Shown piece by piece: positions 10,301 through 22,294 of a DNA stretch of 64,000 nucleotides. Every line of letters begins with the position of its first letter. Position 1 is the stretch's first letter. The position numbers and the translations under genes are program-made. The stretch lies in contig CAKJVC010000065.1 of NCBI GenBank assembly GCA_918026815.1, forward strand, positions 310,001-374,000, written 5' to 3'. This stretch comes from Chalara sp. BL73. Taxonomy: Eukaryota; Ascomycota; Leotiomycetes; Helotiales. A model generated the notes under the pieces. The model saw only the letters and a program-made list of their open reading frames with translations, was not told the origin of the DNA and searched no databases.

Positions 10301-13300
10301 GAAATCGACGCAAGAGATGACAGCATGGAGACTGCTTTGGTTCGTACATGTTCCGCCGGACATTCTGAAATTGTCAAACTCTTACTCGGCCAAGGGGCAG
10401 ATCGAAATGTTCAAGGAGCAAAGTTCGGCACTGCATTACAAGCAGCCTCACTCCATGGGCATAGGAGAGTCGTCGAATTGTTGGTTGACGGCGCAGATCT
10501 GAATGCCGAGAGTGGCCAATTTGGAACCGCTCTACAAGCTGCCTCGCTTCGGGGGCACCACGACGTTGTTAGAGTCTTACTTGCTACCGGTGCTGATGTC
10601 AATGCGCTGGGGGGAGAATACACTAAAACATCCGAACTAACTACGGGCAAGAGCAGATCCGACGGTGTGGATAGAGTTGTTGAGTTTCTGCTCCAGCAGC
10701 AAAGCTGGCTTGATGCTCGTCCTCCTGGATCACCAGTGTCACCCCCGTTCCGTCATGAAACAATTGTCCAGTTGCTTCTAGATGGCGGACTGGATATCAA
10801 CATACAAGTCGGAGGGTTTGGGCCTGCCCTCCAAGCAGCAGCCCGTGGCGGCCATCTCGAGGTTGTTCGCATACTATTGGATGCTGGTGCTGATTTAAGC
10901 GCCGAAGGCGGGGCTTATGGCACTGCGCTGCAAGCAGCAGCGGTCAGTGGGAGTGATGAGATTGTCCGTCTCCTTCTTGAGTCAGGGGCATACGTGAATA
11001 CCGAGTCAGGAATTTATAATACTGCGTTACAAGCAGCTTCTCGTCGCCAGCACATCAATGTTATCCGGACATTGCTCGAGAACAAAGCTGATGTCAATAC
11101 TCCAGGAGGAGTGTATGGTTCTGCCTTACAAGCAGCTGCCCGAACAGGGTCTGTCAAGACCGTGAAAGTTTTACTGGAACAAGGGGCAGATGTCAATGTG
11201 CAGGGCGGAGATTATTGCACTGCGCTGCAAGCAGCTGCAGCTAAAGGCTATCAGCAGATAGTTCAGATGTTGCTTGATAGTGGAGCAGAAGTTGATCTCC
11301 GTGGAGGAAAGTATGGTACAGCGCTGCAGGCAGCTGCAGGCGCTGGACATACGGAGGTTGCTCAGTTGCTCGTCGAGTGCGGTGCTAAGTATAATTGTGC
11401 GCTTCAGATCGCAGCTGTTGGCGGACACGATGATGTAGTAAGGTATCTTCTCGAAAAAGGGGCGGATCCTAATGAAAACGGAGGGAGTTTTGGTACAGCA
11501 TTGCAGACTGCTACGGCCGCTGGTCAAGATAAAGTGGTACAAATACTGCTGGACAATAATGCAGATACCAATAGTGAAGGGCAGCATTTTGGGACCGCTT
11601 TGCAAATCGCAGCGGCAGCAGGGAACAAGGAGTTGGTGCGGCTCCTTCTTGAGAAAGGTGCGGACCCAACAATGCTTGGTGGGATGTTTGGAACTATATC
11701 ATCCAAACTGTTAGAAGGAGAAAATAATGAACGAGACGACCGAACGAGCGATATGTGTTCCGCACTGGAAGCTGCTTCAGCGGCTGGCCATCAAGACGTA
11801 TTGCAGATGTTGATCGACGCGATTCCAAAATCTGGAAGGCAACCCGACATCAGAACATTTGTTGGCCCCTTGAGAGTGGCTGCAGGAAATGGGCATGTTA
11901 ATATCGTCCAGTTACTTCTCGACAACGGTGCAGATGCGAGTCCCAAGCAAGAACAGACACCGCTGCAAGTTGCAGCTCAAAATGGACATGAAAATATTGT
12001 TCGTTTATTGCTGACAAGAAGGGCGGACTCGAATTTCGCTAGGTATTACTTGCCCCCTCTTCACGCAGCCACAAAACGCAGTCATGAGGTTATTGTACAG
12101 CTCCTTCTCGAAAGGAATTCAAATGTGACATTAGATACTGAATATGGCACTGTGGTTCATATAGCAGCTCATGGGGGATTTGAGAACCTGCTTCGTATCT
12201 TTCTCAACAGAGGTGTTTCCGCCAACATGATAGGGGAGTCGAAAATAACTCCTCTTCTATTGGCCTCGGTTGGTGGGCACGATGTGGTAGTGAAATTGTT
12301 ACTTGATCATGGGGCTGATCCTAACACCATCGTAGAAGGCTACTCATCAAAATATTGGGCTGAGATGCAGCACGGGACGGCATTGTGTGCTGCGGCAGAT
12401 GGAGGCCATGTAAAAGTACTCCAACTACTCCTTGATCATGGGGCCATCATTGATACCTCCCCTCATTCTTCTGGTACAGCATTGCAAGTGGCATGTCTCA
12501 AAGGGAACGATGATATTGTTCGGATTCTACTTGAGAAAGGGGCCGATACTAATGTTGAGGGGGGCATTACGGCATTGCAGGCCGCTGCATACAATGCATC
12601 TGAGGATATTGTTCGACTACTGCTTGCCAATAGGGCTAATGTCAACGATGAATCAGGCTGGTACGGTACGGCATTACAAGCTGCGGCAGCCCGCGGGGAT
12701 GAGAATATCGTCCAGTTGCTTCTTAGTAACGGAGCTGACGTTAAAAGGGAAGGTGGACCGCCAGAAGAGCGAGAGGATCCGTATGCTAGAATGTTTGGAG
12801 GACAGAAAACCCCAGTAGCTGCTAAATTGGACCCCAAAGGGAAACGCCAGAAAGGGATGTATGGAACCTCATTACAAGCCGCTGCCTTCTCTGGGAACGT
12901 AAATGTTGTGCGTATGCTACTGGACAGTGGTGCAGATATCAAAGTCAGAGACGAGCACGGACAAGGTCCTATTCATCGTGCTGCTTACCATGGAAATACC
13001 GCCGTTGTTGACCTCCTTCTGACAAGGGGAGCATCTGTGAATGAAGCAGACGATTATGGCCGAACTGCTCTTCGATGGGTAGCTAACTATGGCTACGACA
13101 AGCTCTTTGGCTTCTTGGCATCAAAAGGGGCTCGAGTTGATATCGAGGATAGCACCGGTCAGACAGCAATGCACCGTGCAGCCTTCAATGACCACATATC
13201 AGTTGTTCAGAAACTCATTGAGAAGGGACTTGATGCGGACGCCATGGACCACGAGCGGCGTACTCCCTTGTTCTCTGCCGCCCAAAACGGAAAATTGAAC

Positions 13301-13780
13301 ATGGTCCGTTTTCTATTATCAGCTGGGTCACGTATTGACCGCCCCGACAGCGGTGGGTCTACAGGACTCCATTTAGCTGCGTCCGCCAAACATCATACTG
13401 TCGTGCGACTCCTACTAGAGAATGGAGCCAACGTAAACGCGAAGAATGACAAGGGGTACACGCCCTTACATCTTGCCGCAAAATCAACGTGCTATGAAGT
13501 TGCATATATTTTGTTAGCACATGGTGCTGAAATCGAAGCGCTGGACTCGGCAGGCCAGACAGCGCTGCATCTTGCAGCAGCTGAGGAGGAATCTGCTGCT
13601 ATGTTGGCGCTCTTAATCGTCAAAGGGGCCAACATCGATGCCAAAGATAGATGGGGGCGGGGACGTACTGCGTTAGATATCGCAACCGCTGCTGGTGAAA
13701 TCAAGTCACAAAAAGTGTTGCGTGATAAGGCTTTGATATCGAGGCACAAGATTCCAAAAAGAGGCCTTCATGAGACCTAG
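7326..13780 (+). CDS. NACHT-ankyrin NLR (STAND) protein, eight exons, about 2007 aa
   Basis: Exons: 7326-7709, 7770-7983, 8040-8156, 8241-8381, 8435-8608, 8670-8694, 8760-9365 and 9418-13780. They total 6024 nt, exactly 2008 codons, and every intron (52-84 bp) has GT...AG ends and most a CTGAC/CTAAC branch. Residues 1-240 form the N-terminal domain that precedes NACHT in many fungal NLRs (LWGEAVKLLSP, LDPVHLALPW). The NTPase has Walker A GIPGSGKSRL (about residues 342-351) and Walker B ATIIIDALDEC (about 445-455). From about residue 826 to the end there are some 32 ankyrin repeats, many with the consensus GTALQAAxxxGH and LLLxxGAD. Such proteins oligomerise on ligand binding and signal cell death or defence (family knowledge). 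The 25-nt exon 6 carries most of the P-loop. No defect is seen. Confidence 0.92.
10234..13740 (+). repeat. Tandem ankyrin-repeat coding array
   Basis: About 32 units of roughly 99 bp encode ankyrin repeats. The central ones share a GTALQAA core and the C-terminal six have a more classical TPLHLAA core. Two units are interrupted by longer non-ankyrin inserts (near 10620-10780 and 12755-12860). Divergence between neighbours is much greater than in the WD40 and TPR arrays of this window. Confidence 0.85.
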
Positions 13781-14473
13781 GACCTTGCAACAACAAACAC
13801 CTAACTATGCCATATTGATAAATTGTGGAATGATCTAGATGCGAAGGCCCCAGATGGAGACCTGGCAGTTTCTGATCGCTTGGCCATCAAAGACTATAGT
13901 TGAACAAGGATGATGGGTTATGTGTGGTACAAAGTAGGAAGTTGTAGCAGACCTAGGCCTTAATTTTCTGCATAGGTTGGCGGCAGCTTTGAAGGATCTG
14001 GGGTACGTTCACCTGCTCCAACATTAGCGGGCTCTGCAGAGGAACTCAACATTTCTTCTCATTTTATTGCGACTTTTTTACGTTTTCAGATCTTTCCATT
14101 GGAGAATTTCATACATCCGTTTTCACATCGAGGCACTGAAGCAAATGGCTATATATGGAATTTGTCTCGATAACTCAAGAACGTTTCTTATTTGTTAGCA
14201 TCAACTGGCAATTAATGATATTTTCCACCAAAACCTCTACATGGAATAAGTGCATTCGATGAAGCCCCTATCCTCTTTGAGACTATTTCAAAAACTCATA
14301 CCCCATTTTCTCCGCCCCTCATTTTTCTTTCCACACATTTGCCGCGGCCGGAAACATATCCACACCACCAACCAGAGATAAGGTATACACAATGATCGTG
14401 AAAATATTTTCATCGTCATTGAATTCCTCCAATTTCACAATGCTTTAAGCGCCTCTTCGACTGTACCGCGGGT
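13781..14473. other. Intergenic region, nothing recognised
   Basis: About 0.7 kb of AT-rich sequence downstream of the NACHT-ankyrin gene. It has no ORF of note and no match to the repeat families of this window. It ends where the duplicated HET upstream region begins. Confidence 0.4.
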
Positions 14474-15134
14474 GATTCTGTGTCCTAGATTTCTGCTACC
14501 CACTTTCCAATTCTTTCAGCTTCCCCTTCAGCGACAAGAACAAATCATACTCAGTCGAGCGTGACTTCGAATATGTTATGCCGCATATGACTTCCAGAAT
14601 TCCCTGCGGCGAACCTGAGCGATTGGCCGGTTTTGCGTGCTTCCAGTGATGCACGGCGATGCCATTGCCGCTCAGCTGCCGCTCAGCTGAATGCGCCAGC
14701 CTCAACCCGACGTCCTTTTCTCAATCTTCGCCGCACTTTGCATTTATGCTATTTCGACGACTTAACGACTACCGAAAACTTTTTTTTTACGAGCCTCGAA
14801 CTTGCTCGAATAATGCGTCTGCTGCAATACAACAACGATAGCGGATTCAGCCTGACCGAGTTTTTTAAAAGCGACATCCTTAAGTATACAATACTTTCAC
14901 ACAAGTAAAGAACAGAAAAGGTTACTTTCAAGGATCTGCTAAACAGTAAAAGCAAAAGCAAGGCTGGCTATAGCAAGATACAGTTCTGCGGAGAACAAGC
15001 AAAGCGCGATGATTTGCAATACTTTTGGATAGACACCTGCTGCATCGATAAATCGAATAACAACAGGCTTGCAAAAGCCATTAACTCTATGTTTCGCTGG
15101 TACCAGAAAGCGGCTAAATGCTACGTTTATTTGT
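14474..15134 (+). pseudogene. Duplicated, mutated 5' end of the HNWD gene (promoter plus HET N-terminus)
   Basis: This segment is a copy, in opposite orientation, of 55490-56150, the upstream region and first about 108 codons of the HET-NACHT-WD40 gene. The ATG at 14813 starts MRLLQYNNDSGFSLTEFF and the frame continues to CYVYL at 15134, where a 173-bp LTR-like insert begins. Codon 32 is a stop: the HRWG of the intact gene has become His-Lys-stop. Nearly all differences from the intact copy are G to A or C to T in this copy (for example tgggg to taaag and cggaggagg to cagaaaagg), as expected for RIP. The 340-bp upstream sequence is also conserved. It cannot encode a functional HET domain. Confidence 0.85.
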
Positions 15135-15307
15135 TGTCACGACACGCGCTGTGGATCTACAGATACAGAGGGCAACGGTGGTATCATACGAGAATCTATA
15201 GCTAAGGAAGGAAGAGGAGCCCGAGAAGAGCAGGCTATATATACATGCGGCGCTCGGAGAGCTCGGCTAATGTAGATCACGTGTGCTTGGGAACACGGGA
15301 CGTGACA
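15135..15307 (+). mobile_element. Short LTR-like insertion truncating the HET duplicate
   Basis: 173 bp starting TGTCACGACACGCG and ending GGGACGTGACA, with short inverted ends (TGTCACG / CGTGACA) and a TATA-like tatatatac inside. It starts exactly where the HET duplicate stops matching its source. The 5-bp flanks do not match, so either a deletion followed insertion or the boundary is not exact. Confidence 0.5.
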
Positions 15308-16073
15308 TAAGTGCTTTGCAAGTGCTCATGGCCCCCTAAGCTCCGAAACCGAAGAAAAGACGCCGGAGGATGGGCCTTCGGTAAGGTATAGTCTTTCGAC
15401 TTTGGGTATATACAGATACTAGCGTTGTGCCCTAACTGCTGGCATAAAAAGCGATAAAATAGAAAATCTAAGTAAAATACAAAAACAATCTAAAGCATTT
15501 CGGCGCCAGCTGTGCTCCCCTGCTTAATCGCGACGGTCAAAGTCTCTTCGAATTTCGGAGCGTATAGGGAGAGGTTCCATGAAGAAATAATATGGCTCTA
15601 AGTTTGTAGACAATTAGAGAGGAAAATAAAGAAGTTCGGGAGTTACTCCGTGCGAGGAGAGTATAAAACGTCGTAGCTTCGGGATTTAGTGCTTATTAAC
15701 GTGTATTAGCCTAATTAGCCTGATTGTATTGATACTGTATCAAAGCTAGAATCGCTATATTTTACTCGCCTGCTATTCCAAAATTGGTCAAGCGTGTGGC
15801 GTATAATAACAGGTTTCTCAAACTTTTTATACACACGTGCCCGGTAATACGCCTAACCGCCGCCTCTCACTTGACTCCTTCCGCATCGCCATCACGACGG
15901 TAGGCTAATATGGACAGAGCCAGCTAAGAAATTTAACGAATTGATCGCTGATCAATTCCTATGCCTTTTTGGCCAGATGATGCAGCGGTTAAAGTTATTC
16001 AAAGCACAGGTCGTCGCAACCACGTATTATCTGCGAACTTTTTTATGTTATCATTCCCATCTGGCTAATTATA
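15308..16073. other. Intergenic, degenerate repeat sequence
   Basis: No ORF is recognisable. The HET duplicate does not resume after the insertion. A possible tRNA-derived repeat lies at 15958-16030 (listed separately). The rest is AT-rich and unidentified. Confidence 0.35.
15958..16030 (+). repeat. Possible tRNA-like / SINE-like repeat, copy 1
   Basis: It shares cctttttggcc, then gcagcggt.aaag, and gtcgt with 37126-37190. The gcagcggt part resembles a tRNA D-arm/A-box, but I cannot fold a full tRNA or find a clear B-box. It is treated as a weak candidate only. Confidence 0.2.
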
Positions 16074-19000
16074 TTATTCTCTATCAGCCAGGGTACTAAT
16101 CTCCAGTTTCTCTGCCTCCCACTCAAGTAACGTTGCTGAGGAAGACAGAGTATCCGGGTGATTAGACCCTAAGATCCTAGCCTGTACCTCTACACATTGC
16201 TTCATTAGCTCAAGAGCATCTATATCTCGGCCATGTCCTTTCCATATAAAGGCAAGATTAGCTATGCTGGTTAGCGTGTTGGGATGCTCCTGCCCAAGCA
16301 CCCTTTTCATCGTTTTCATCACTTGCACCTCCAATTCCTCAGCCTTTGTCCATCGTCCCTGATTATGGTATGTCGAAGCCAAGTTGACCATGCTGGCTAG
16401 CGTGTCAGGATGCTCCTGCCCAAGCACCCTTGAGCATATTTCTAGTTCTGTTGCTTGCAGTTCCTCAGCCTCTGTACATCGTCCCTGATTACGATATGTC
16501 GAAGCCAAGTTGGACATGCTGGTTAGCGTGTCGGGATGCTCATGTCCAAGCACCCTTTTACTCGTCTCCATCACTTGCACCTCCAAGTTTTCGGCCATTT
16601 TCCAGTGTCCCTGATTCTGGTATATCGAAGCCAAGTTGGCCATGCTGGTTAGCGTGTTAGGATGCTCCTGCCCAAGTACCCTTGAACATATTTCTAGTTC
16701 TGTTGCTTGCAGTTCCTCAGCCTCTGTCCATCGTCCCTGATTCCGATATGTCGAAGCCAAGTTGGACATGCTGGTCAGTGTGTCAGGATGCTCATGTCCA
16801 AGCACCCTTTTCATCGTTTTCATCACTTGCACCTCCAATACCTCAGCCTTTGTCCATCGTCCCTGATTCCGGTATGTCGAAGCCAAGTTGGCCATGCTGG
16901 TTAGCGTGTCGGGGTGCTCATGTCCAAGCACCCTTTTCCTCGTCTCCATCACTTGCGCCTCCAAGTCTTCGGCCATTTTCCAGCGTCCCTGATTCTGGTA
17001 TGTCAAAGCCAAGTTGGACATGCCGGTTAGCGTGTCAGGATGCTCCTGTCCAAGCACCCTTTTCATCGTCTCCATCACTTGCACCTCCAAGTCTTCGGCC
17101 ATTTTCCAGCGTCCCTGATTCTGGTATGTCAAAGCCAAGTTGGACATGCTGGCTAGCGTGTCGGGATCCTCCTGTCCGAGAACCCTCTTGTGCCTCTCCA
17201 TTACTTCCACAAAAGGTGCCTCAGCCTCATTATATCGTCCATCGCTGAACAAACACCGCCCATATCTCTGCGATAAAGCAATTCGGGTTTTTTCATCTTT
17301 GCCAGCTTCATCGGACATTAGCGCACGACATACGTGTGGCAAGTACTTCCTCCACTCAGTTCTATTTTGGTGGTTATCGTCTGGAAACACTTCCTCTAAT
17401 CGTATAATCGCCTTTTCGGTCCATTGAGCTATCAAATCCTTTTCCCGAAGCCAGTTTCTTGTCGCGAGATGCACTAGTCGGTGAAGATCAAGAGCGAGGT
17501 CTGCCGCTCGCTTAATAATAAACGAGTAGGCTTCGAGTGTTCCAATTGCATCTATTTTCTTCTTTCGAGACACTCCTGTCGGAAAAAGAGACTGGGGAAT
17601 GTCCTTGGGATCTATACAGGCAATAAATGACAAGTAGTCAGCTGCGAGAGGGTCGCGATACCGAATCTGTTCAAACGAAATGAACCACGTTGTAGCCACG
17701 GGGTTCTTTATATTGTTATATCTCCCGTCATCTTCAAATTCCTCGCTAAGAAGATCAATAACGGCCTTTTCTTGATCTGCAAAAAGAGATAAATAGTCTA
17801 CGAACGCGATTTTATTCTCGTTAATGTATGCTGCTGCCTGAACAATAGCGAGTGGAAGATAGGTGAGCTCTTTTAGTAGAGCTGTTGTATCTGGTCTATT
17901 ATTAACTAGATCAGGGTTAACCAAATACTTCTGTAGCAGCTCTATCGCTACGTCTTCGTCCATCACCGGAACCTCTACAATATTCCGGTGTGCAAGCTTG
18001 ACGGCCGTCTTCCTGTCGCGTGTCGTGAAGACGATGCATCCTTGCTCACTTCGTGGGAGGTAGTCAATTAGATGGCCGGATCTTGGCCCGCCGAATTGGG
18101 TGGTCCACATATTGACATCATCAGCATTGTCAAATACCAGGAGCCACCGGCCTGCGCTTCCTTTGCTCAAGTACCCTTGCACAAGTTTCTTTGCATCCGC
18201 ATTATCCTCGTCCGAACCGGGGATCTTGAGCTGTCGGGCAATGTCTAGATATGCTTGATGAAGACTTTCTATATTAGTCGCGGGTATCCAGATCACTAAG
18301 CAATTCTCATATCTATCTCTTATTCGGTAGACAAGTTCGAGCACCAGCTGGGTCTTGCCTATCCCCCCAAGCCCTATAATTCCAACTTTTGTAGTTCGGC
18401 CTCCCACAAATAGCTTTTCTTCAACCTCGGCAAGCTGGGTTCTACGACCTACAAAGTTAAGATTTCTGTCAAATGGGATGATAAACGGAACGATATTATC
18501 TATAGAATAGAACTCAGCATATGTTACATCACGTTAGATCTACCGTACCTTTTGGGTCTTTTGGATCGCTGCTGTCCTTAGAGAATTCTTTGACGGTCAT
18601 TTGGAGCCGTTTCAGTGCTACTGCCTTCCCCTCGCCGTATATAGGCGGCATAGACACCTCACAAAGGCCTAATAAACAGTATACCAGGTCTTCTTCTTCG
18701 GTTGTCTGACGTTGTGCTGCCCATCCTTTCCGCTCAGCTATGCTGAAATCAGAGAAAGGATTCCCTCGCAGGGCCTGAATTGGAATTTGGGTAATCTCTT
18801 GAATTGGCTTTTCGAGTGACTTTTTGTCCCCTAATAGCGTGCGCTCCTTAGAGAAGAATTCGACTATTGCCGGAGCAATAAGTTCTTGAAGCGTCCAGCC
18901 TCGAGTAAACCACTTGCTATCCCGGAAAGCCGCTTCCCATGTGCTCTGGCTTGGCTGAACGTCTCCGTCATGACTAGGTGCTGATACATCCGTGAGGTAC

Positions 19001-19314
19001 ACGTAGCATTTCTTCGCATTTCGATACCAGCGGAACATAGAATTGATAGCCGTCGAAAGCTCAGCAGAGTTGGACTTATCAATACAACAAGTGTCTACCC
19101 AGAAATATTGTAGGCCATCTCTAGTCGCTTGTTCTCCACAGAACTTGATCTTTTCATAGCCGGACTTGCTTTTCCCGGCACCACTGATTAGGTCTTTATA
19201 TGTGACCTCTTGATCTGTCCAAGTGTGCGAAAGTATTGCGTAGGGAAGGGTATTATGAGTGGCAACTTGGATTAGGCTGAATTCGCCAGGGTATTTCATC
19301 TCCAAAAGACGCAT
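16074..19314 (-). CDS. HET / NB-ARC / TPR NLR protein, about 1063 aa
   Basis: Two exons on the minus strand, 19314-18549 and 18499-16074, are joined across a 49-bp intron (GTACGG donor, CTATAG acceptor) to give 1064 codons in frame. Residues 1-255 are a HET domain (MRLL start, YAILSHTW, then QYFWVDTCCID and FTRGWTLQELIAP). NB-ARC follows, with P-loop GLGGIGKT (about 298-305), LLVFDNADD (about 375-383), FTTRDR, and LPLA in the position of GLPLA. The rest holds about nine 42-aa tetratricopeptide repeats of the NLASTYRNQGRW...VLGQEHPDTL type. Fungal NLRs of this layout are sensor-effector fusions: the TPRs bind a ligand, NB-ARC oligomerises, HET kills. The repeats are nearly identical, a mark of recent expansion or concerted evolution. 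The frame is intact. Confidence 0.93.
16170..17240 (-). repeat. Near-identical 126-bp TPR-coding units
   Basis: Eight to nine 42-codon units with the shared core VLGQEHPDTL / NLASTYRNQGRW. Two sub-types alternate: one ends in EVQVMET(M/R/S)KR, the other in QATELEICSR. This points to duplication of multi-unit blocks. Confidence 0.85.
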
Positions 19315-20194
19315 GATTTCGGACGGCTTAGGATCTCATGTGTCTGTAGCGCGTCTGAAGAAGTCAAGGTAGGATGAAATTCCACGATTCTAGTGCAGAG
19401 TAGGGTGTGGAATGAGAGTGTTTAACATGGGTCGCCCTTTACAGGTGCGGGGACATCTGTAGCATGTGATTCTTTTCGTGGCGCAGCGCAGCGGGAGCCT
19501 GCCTTCGGATTGTGGCTTGAATTATAGCCACAATTTAGACATCTCCGTATCCCCCCCGCTAGTAGGGAGGTAGCAGACCCGTTCCCGCCATTGGTTGTTG
19601 CGAGAGGTCTGGTGGTTATTTTGCGCGGATGGCGAGTAGTTGGGGAAGAAGCCTTTCCGCCACAGGAGGGCATATCAACATGAGTTTGGGCAGGCCCATC
19701 GGTAACTATTGGTATCGTTTGCTGATCACTTGGCTAGCGCCCAAGTGAGGGGCAGCTCCAAGCTAGGACTATGGGTCCCGAAACAGGGCCAGGCCCAAAA
19801 CTGGGCACCCAAATGAAAGCCCAGAACCGGACCTATAACTAAGGTAGAGCCGCACAAAGCCATACTGTCTAAGCTATATGCTCCGCATGGTCGCCAGCCA
19901 GCTCCTCTTATTTGGAGCGTGCTGAACACTGCTCCGCTAAGCGAAGGACGCTGAGAAATAGTTAGGATAATAACTAGTGGAATATCGTCAACGGCGAAAT
20001 TGTCAACAATTTAGACGTAGCCGCTCTCAGTGGCTGCTGCCCCGCCGTTGGCAATCTCCCCCGCGTAACTGTAGAGAGTGCATAATAAATAGTCTTATGC
20101 ACGCCAACACCGTCACACTCTTTGTATGCAGTCAAGTTAGGAAAATACGGCATGCTTTCTATAACTCCTGAGTTAAGATTCACCAAATTAGCTC
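19315..20194. other. Intergenic; no clear gene
   Basis: A minus-strand frame at 19422-19673 contains a CLNCGYN...C cysteine cluster resembling a knuckle. It is only 83 codons long and isolated, so I do not call it. The segment from 19740 to 19930 is GC-rich with short internal repeats of ggcccaaa/gggccag type and may be an old transposon. The 300 bp next to 19315 probably hold the promoter of the NLR gene. Confidence 0.35.
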
Positions 20195-22294
20195 TCAAAC
20201 TATCTTAATTTCTTCCCAACATTGATCAAGAAGGCTCCCGACCGGCCCATCCAACAGACGTAGAGCTTCCCCATCCATGAATCCATGAGCATACGCCTCT
20301 CCTAAAAACACAAAGGAATAGGCGATATCAGAAAACCGCATAAGAGGGCCTTCTTCGCGATCTCTAAGTACTATCCTCACTCCGTTATTCGGATCTTCGC
20401 CGATTACCACTTCATCGGCCCTGGCCGGGGTTCTAGTTTCCTTGAGCACATAACAAACCGATCCGTTCTTCAGAATGAATATTTCATCGCCCTCTTGAGC
20501 AATCGAAGGAACTAGTGCAATTATGCCACCTTCCGTGTACGCCAGTCGTCGGCCTCGCGATGCGACTTTTAAAAGTCCACGATCTTTGGATAGGATTTGA
20601 TCGGTTTCAAATGGATCGTAATCCGAAGGAAATCCCCGCTCGATGGCTAGATATGGCGTGAACCCGTACGATTTCATGTCGGCATGAATGGTGCGACGAT
20701 ATGCCGCCCTCATCGTTTCGCCGGTGTACTCGTATAAGCTGTCCGGATTCTCTGGCGCCCATGATTTCTCAATAGAGACATCAAGGTCATTGCTATCACA
20801 TTGCGGTTTTGTGACTTTCGCAATGCGATCAAGCCTGAAACCAACACACGTAAGACCAGCTTCATTCCGAGCGTCGTCGAATGTAAAGTCAATATGAAAC
20901 CCAGAGTCCGATTGGAAATCTGCCGATGCACTATATGCTCTTCGGGGGGTGCCGTTCTCGGGGGAAAGCCATTTGAGGAATGGCCGGCGAACGCTAGCAC
21001 AGGACCATTGCGGCACCCATGATGACAAAGCCAACCTGATATCTGGTTGAAAACTGCTCTCGTGATCGACGTAGCCCAGAGCGTCCAGAGTCTTGTCGGT
21101 TGATATACACCAGCGTGCCGTCAAGGCGTAGACTTGAGTTGCTGACAGCCGATAATCGGCAGCGAATCCAACCAGGGGCTTTCCGTAAGCTTTGAGGTAG
21201 TTTTCGGCCAAAGATGGGAGCATTGCAAAAACCTTGTCCTTTATATCGCTCGCGAAAAGCCCCCGGGATGCGTGTAGAGCCTCCATGAAATAAGTCACCC
21301 CTTGGTCTTTGAACCCTACGCTCTTGCTGTGAACCTTCATAGGCGTATAATTCAATACAGCACTGACGGTTATTCTTTCCTTGATTAAATTGCCTGTGCC
21401 CATTTCGTACTGCAACAGAAGCATGCAGACGGATGTTAACTGCAATTTCCTAATAATTTTGCTGCCACAATAAACAGCCGTGTTGGTATCCGTGCCGAAC
21501 TCCTGCTGAATCCAGACGCGAGACCAGTATGGCCTTTGACAGATGTCCTTGAGACCAAGAACCGCAGAGTCTCCTAAATCCGTCCTTGGATTGAAACCAG
21601 AAGTTGCCACGAACTCCTCCGGGCGATCTTGAAATCGCTTCACATCCAGAGGGAAGCTCCCAGCAACCTTTTCGATGGCCTCAAAAGCGTCGTCTGTATG
21701 CTTTGTGGACGCACCTAAGAACGCGATGATTAACGTTGCGGAGAGATAAATTTTTCTCATAAGAGCAACCTGCTGACTTTTCTCAACATCGTCTTTTTGG
21801 TTAATGCAGATTGCATCAACCCAGACAGTATATGAGCTGGACTCATCGCGAATGGCTCTCAAAGCGTCATAGAGATTGCGCGTGACCGGAAAAGCATAGC
21901 AGTTTACAAAGATAGTTTCCGTTGCTGTTGGATCACCCCAGACATAAGAGAGCGCATTGTATACATTCTTGCCGTTTTGGTCACGGTTGTGAATAAGGCG
22001 GGCTTGCGTTTTTTCTTTCGTTAGAATGAGCTGCTCGAAATACGCGCCACCATCTCGAAACCCGGCGGGAGCGAGAACGCACTCGAGCGGGCAGTCGTAT
22101 GCCCCAGGGAAAATGTAAAGAACTCGAGTTTGGCCAGGAGACAAAGGTTGGTAGGTGAGCTCCTCGCGTCGCGGAATGTCCGCGTTTCTAACCAACGTTC
22201 TGCACGAGCTGTCGCCGAAGATGTATTCGGTGACTGGCTGTAGGAGTAATTCGGAACTCACCGAAGAATTATCATCAGTTAAAGAGGATGCCAT
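20195..22294 (-). CDS. HET-domain protein, 699 aa
   Basis: A single uninterrupted minus-strand frame from ATG 22294 to the stop at 20195. The HET domain is clear: NALSYVWGD at residues 113-121, then a stretch on naming residues YDAL, VWVDAICINQ at about 157-166, the YLSATLIIAFLG strand, and ICQRPYWSRVWIQQEF near residue 250. The C-terminal 400 residues match the usual shape of this large HET subfamily, ending with a region like FVFLGEAYAHGFMDGEAL. It would act as a cell-death effector in non-self recognition or defence. No nucleotide-binding or repeat domain is attached, so it would need a separate sensor. Confidence 0.93.
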   Translation of the reverse strand: MASSLTDDNSSVSSELLLQPVTEYIFGDSSCRTLVRNADIPRREELTYQPLSPGQTRVLYIFPGAYDCPLECVLAPAGFRDGGAYFEQLILTKEKTQARLIHNRDQNGKNVYNALSYVWGDPTATETIFVNCYAFPVTRNLYDALRAIRDESSSYTVWVDAICINQKDDVEKSQQVALMRKIYLSATLIIAFLGASTKHTDDAFEAIEKVAGSFPLDVKRFQDRPEEFVATSGFNPRTDLGDSAVLGLKDICQRPYWSRVWIQQEFGTDTNTAVYCGSKIIRKLQLTSVCMLLLQYEMGTGNLIKERITVSAVLNYTPMKVHSKSVGFKDQGVTYFMEALHASRGLFASDIKDKVFAMLPSLAENYLKAYGKPLVGFAADYRLSATQVYALTARWCISTDKTLDALGYVDHESSFQPDIRLALSSWVPQWSCASVRRPFLKWLSPENGTPRRAYSASADFQSDSGFHIDFTFDDARNEAGLTCVGFRLDRIAKVTKPQCDSNDLDVSIEKSWAPENPDSLYEYTGETMRAAYRRTIHADMKSYGFTPYLAIERGFPSDYDPFETDQILSKDRGLLKVASRGRRLAYTEGGIIALVPSIAQEGDEIFILKNGSVCYVLKETRTPARADEVVIGEDPNNGVRIVLRDREEGPLMRFSDIAYSFVFLGEAYAHGFMDGEALRLLDGPVGSLLDQCWEEIKIV

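Noticed and set aside
16430..17248. Plus-strand repeated Ser/Pro/Trp-rich frames
   Set aside because: Antisense of the TPR repeats of the minus-strand NLR gene.
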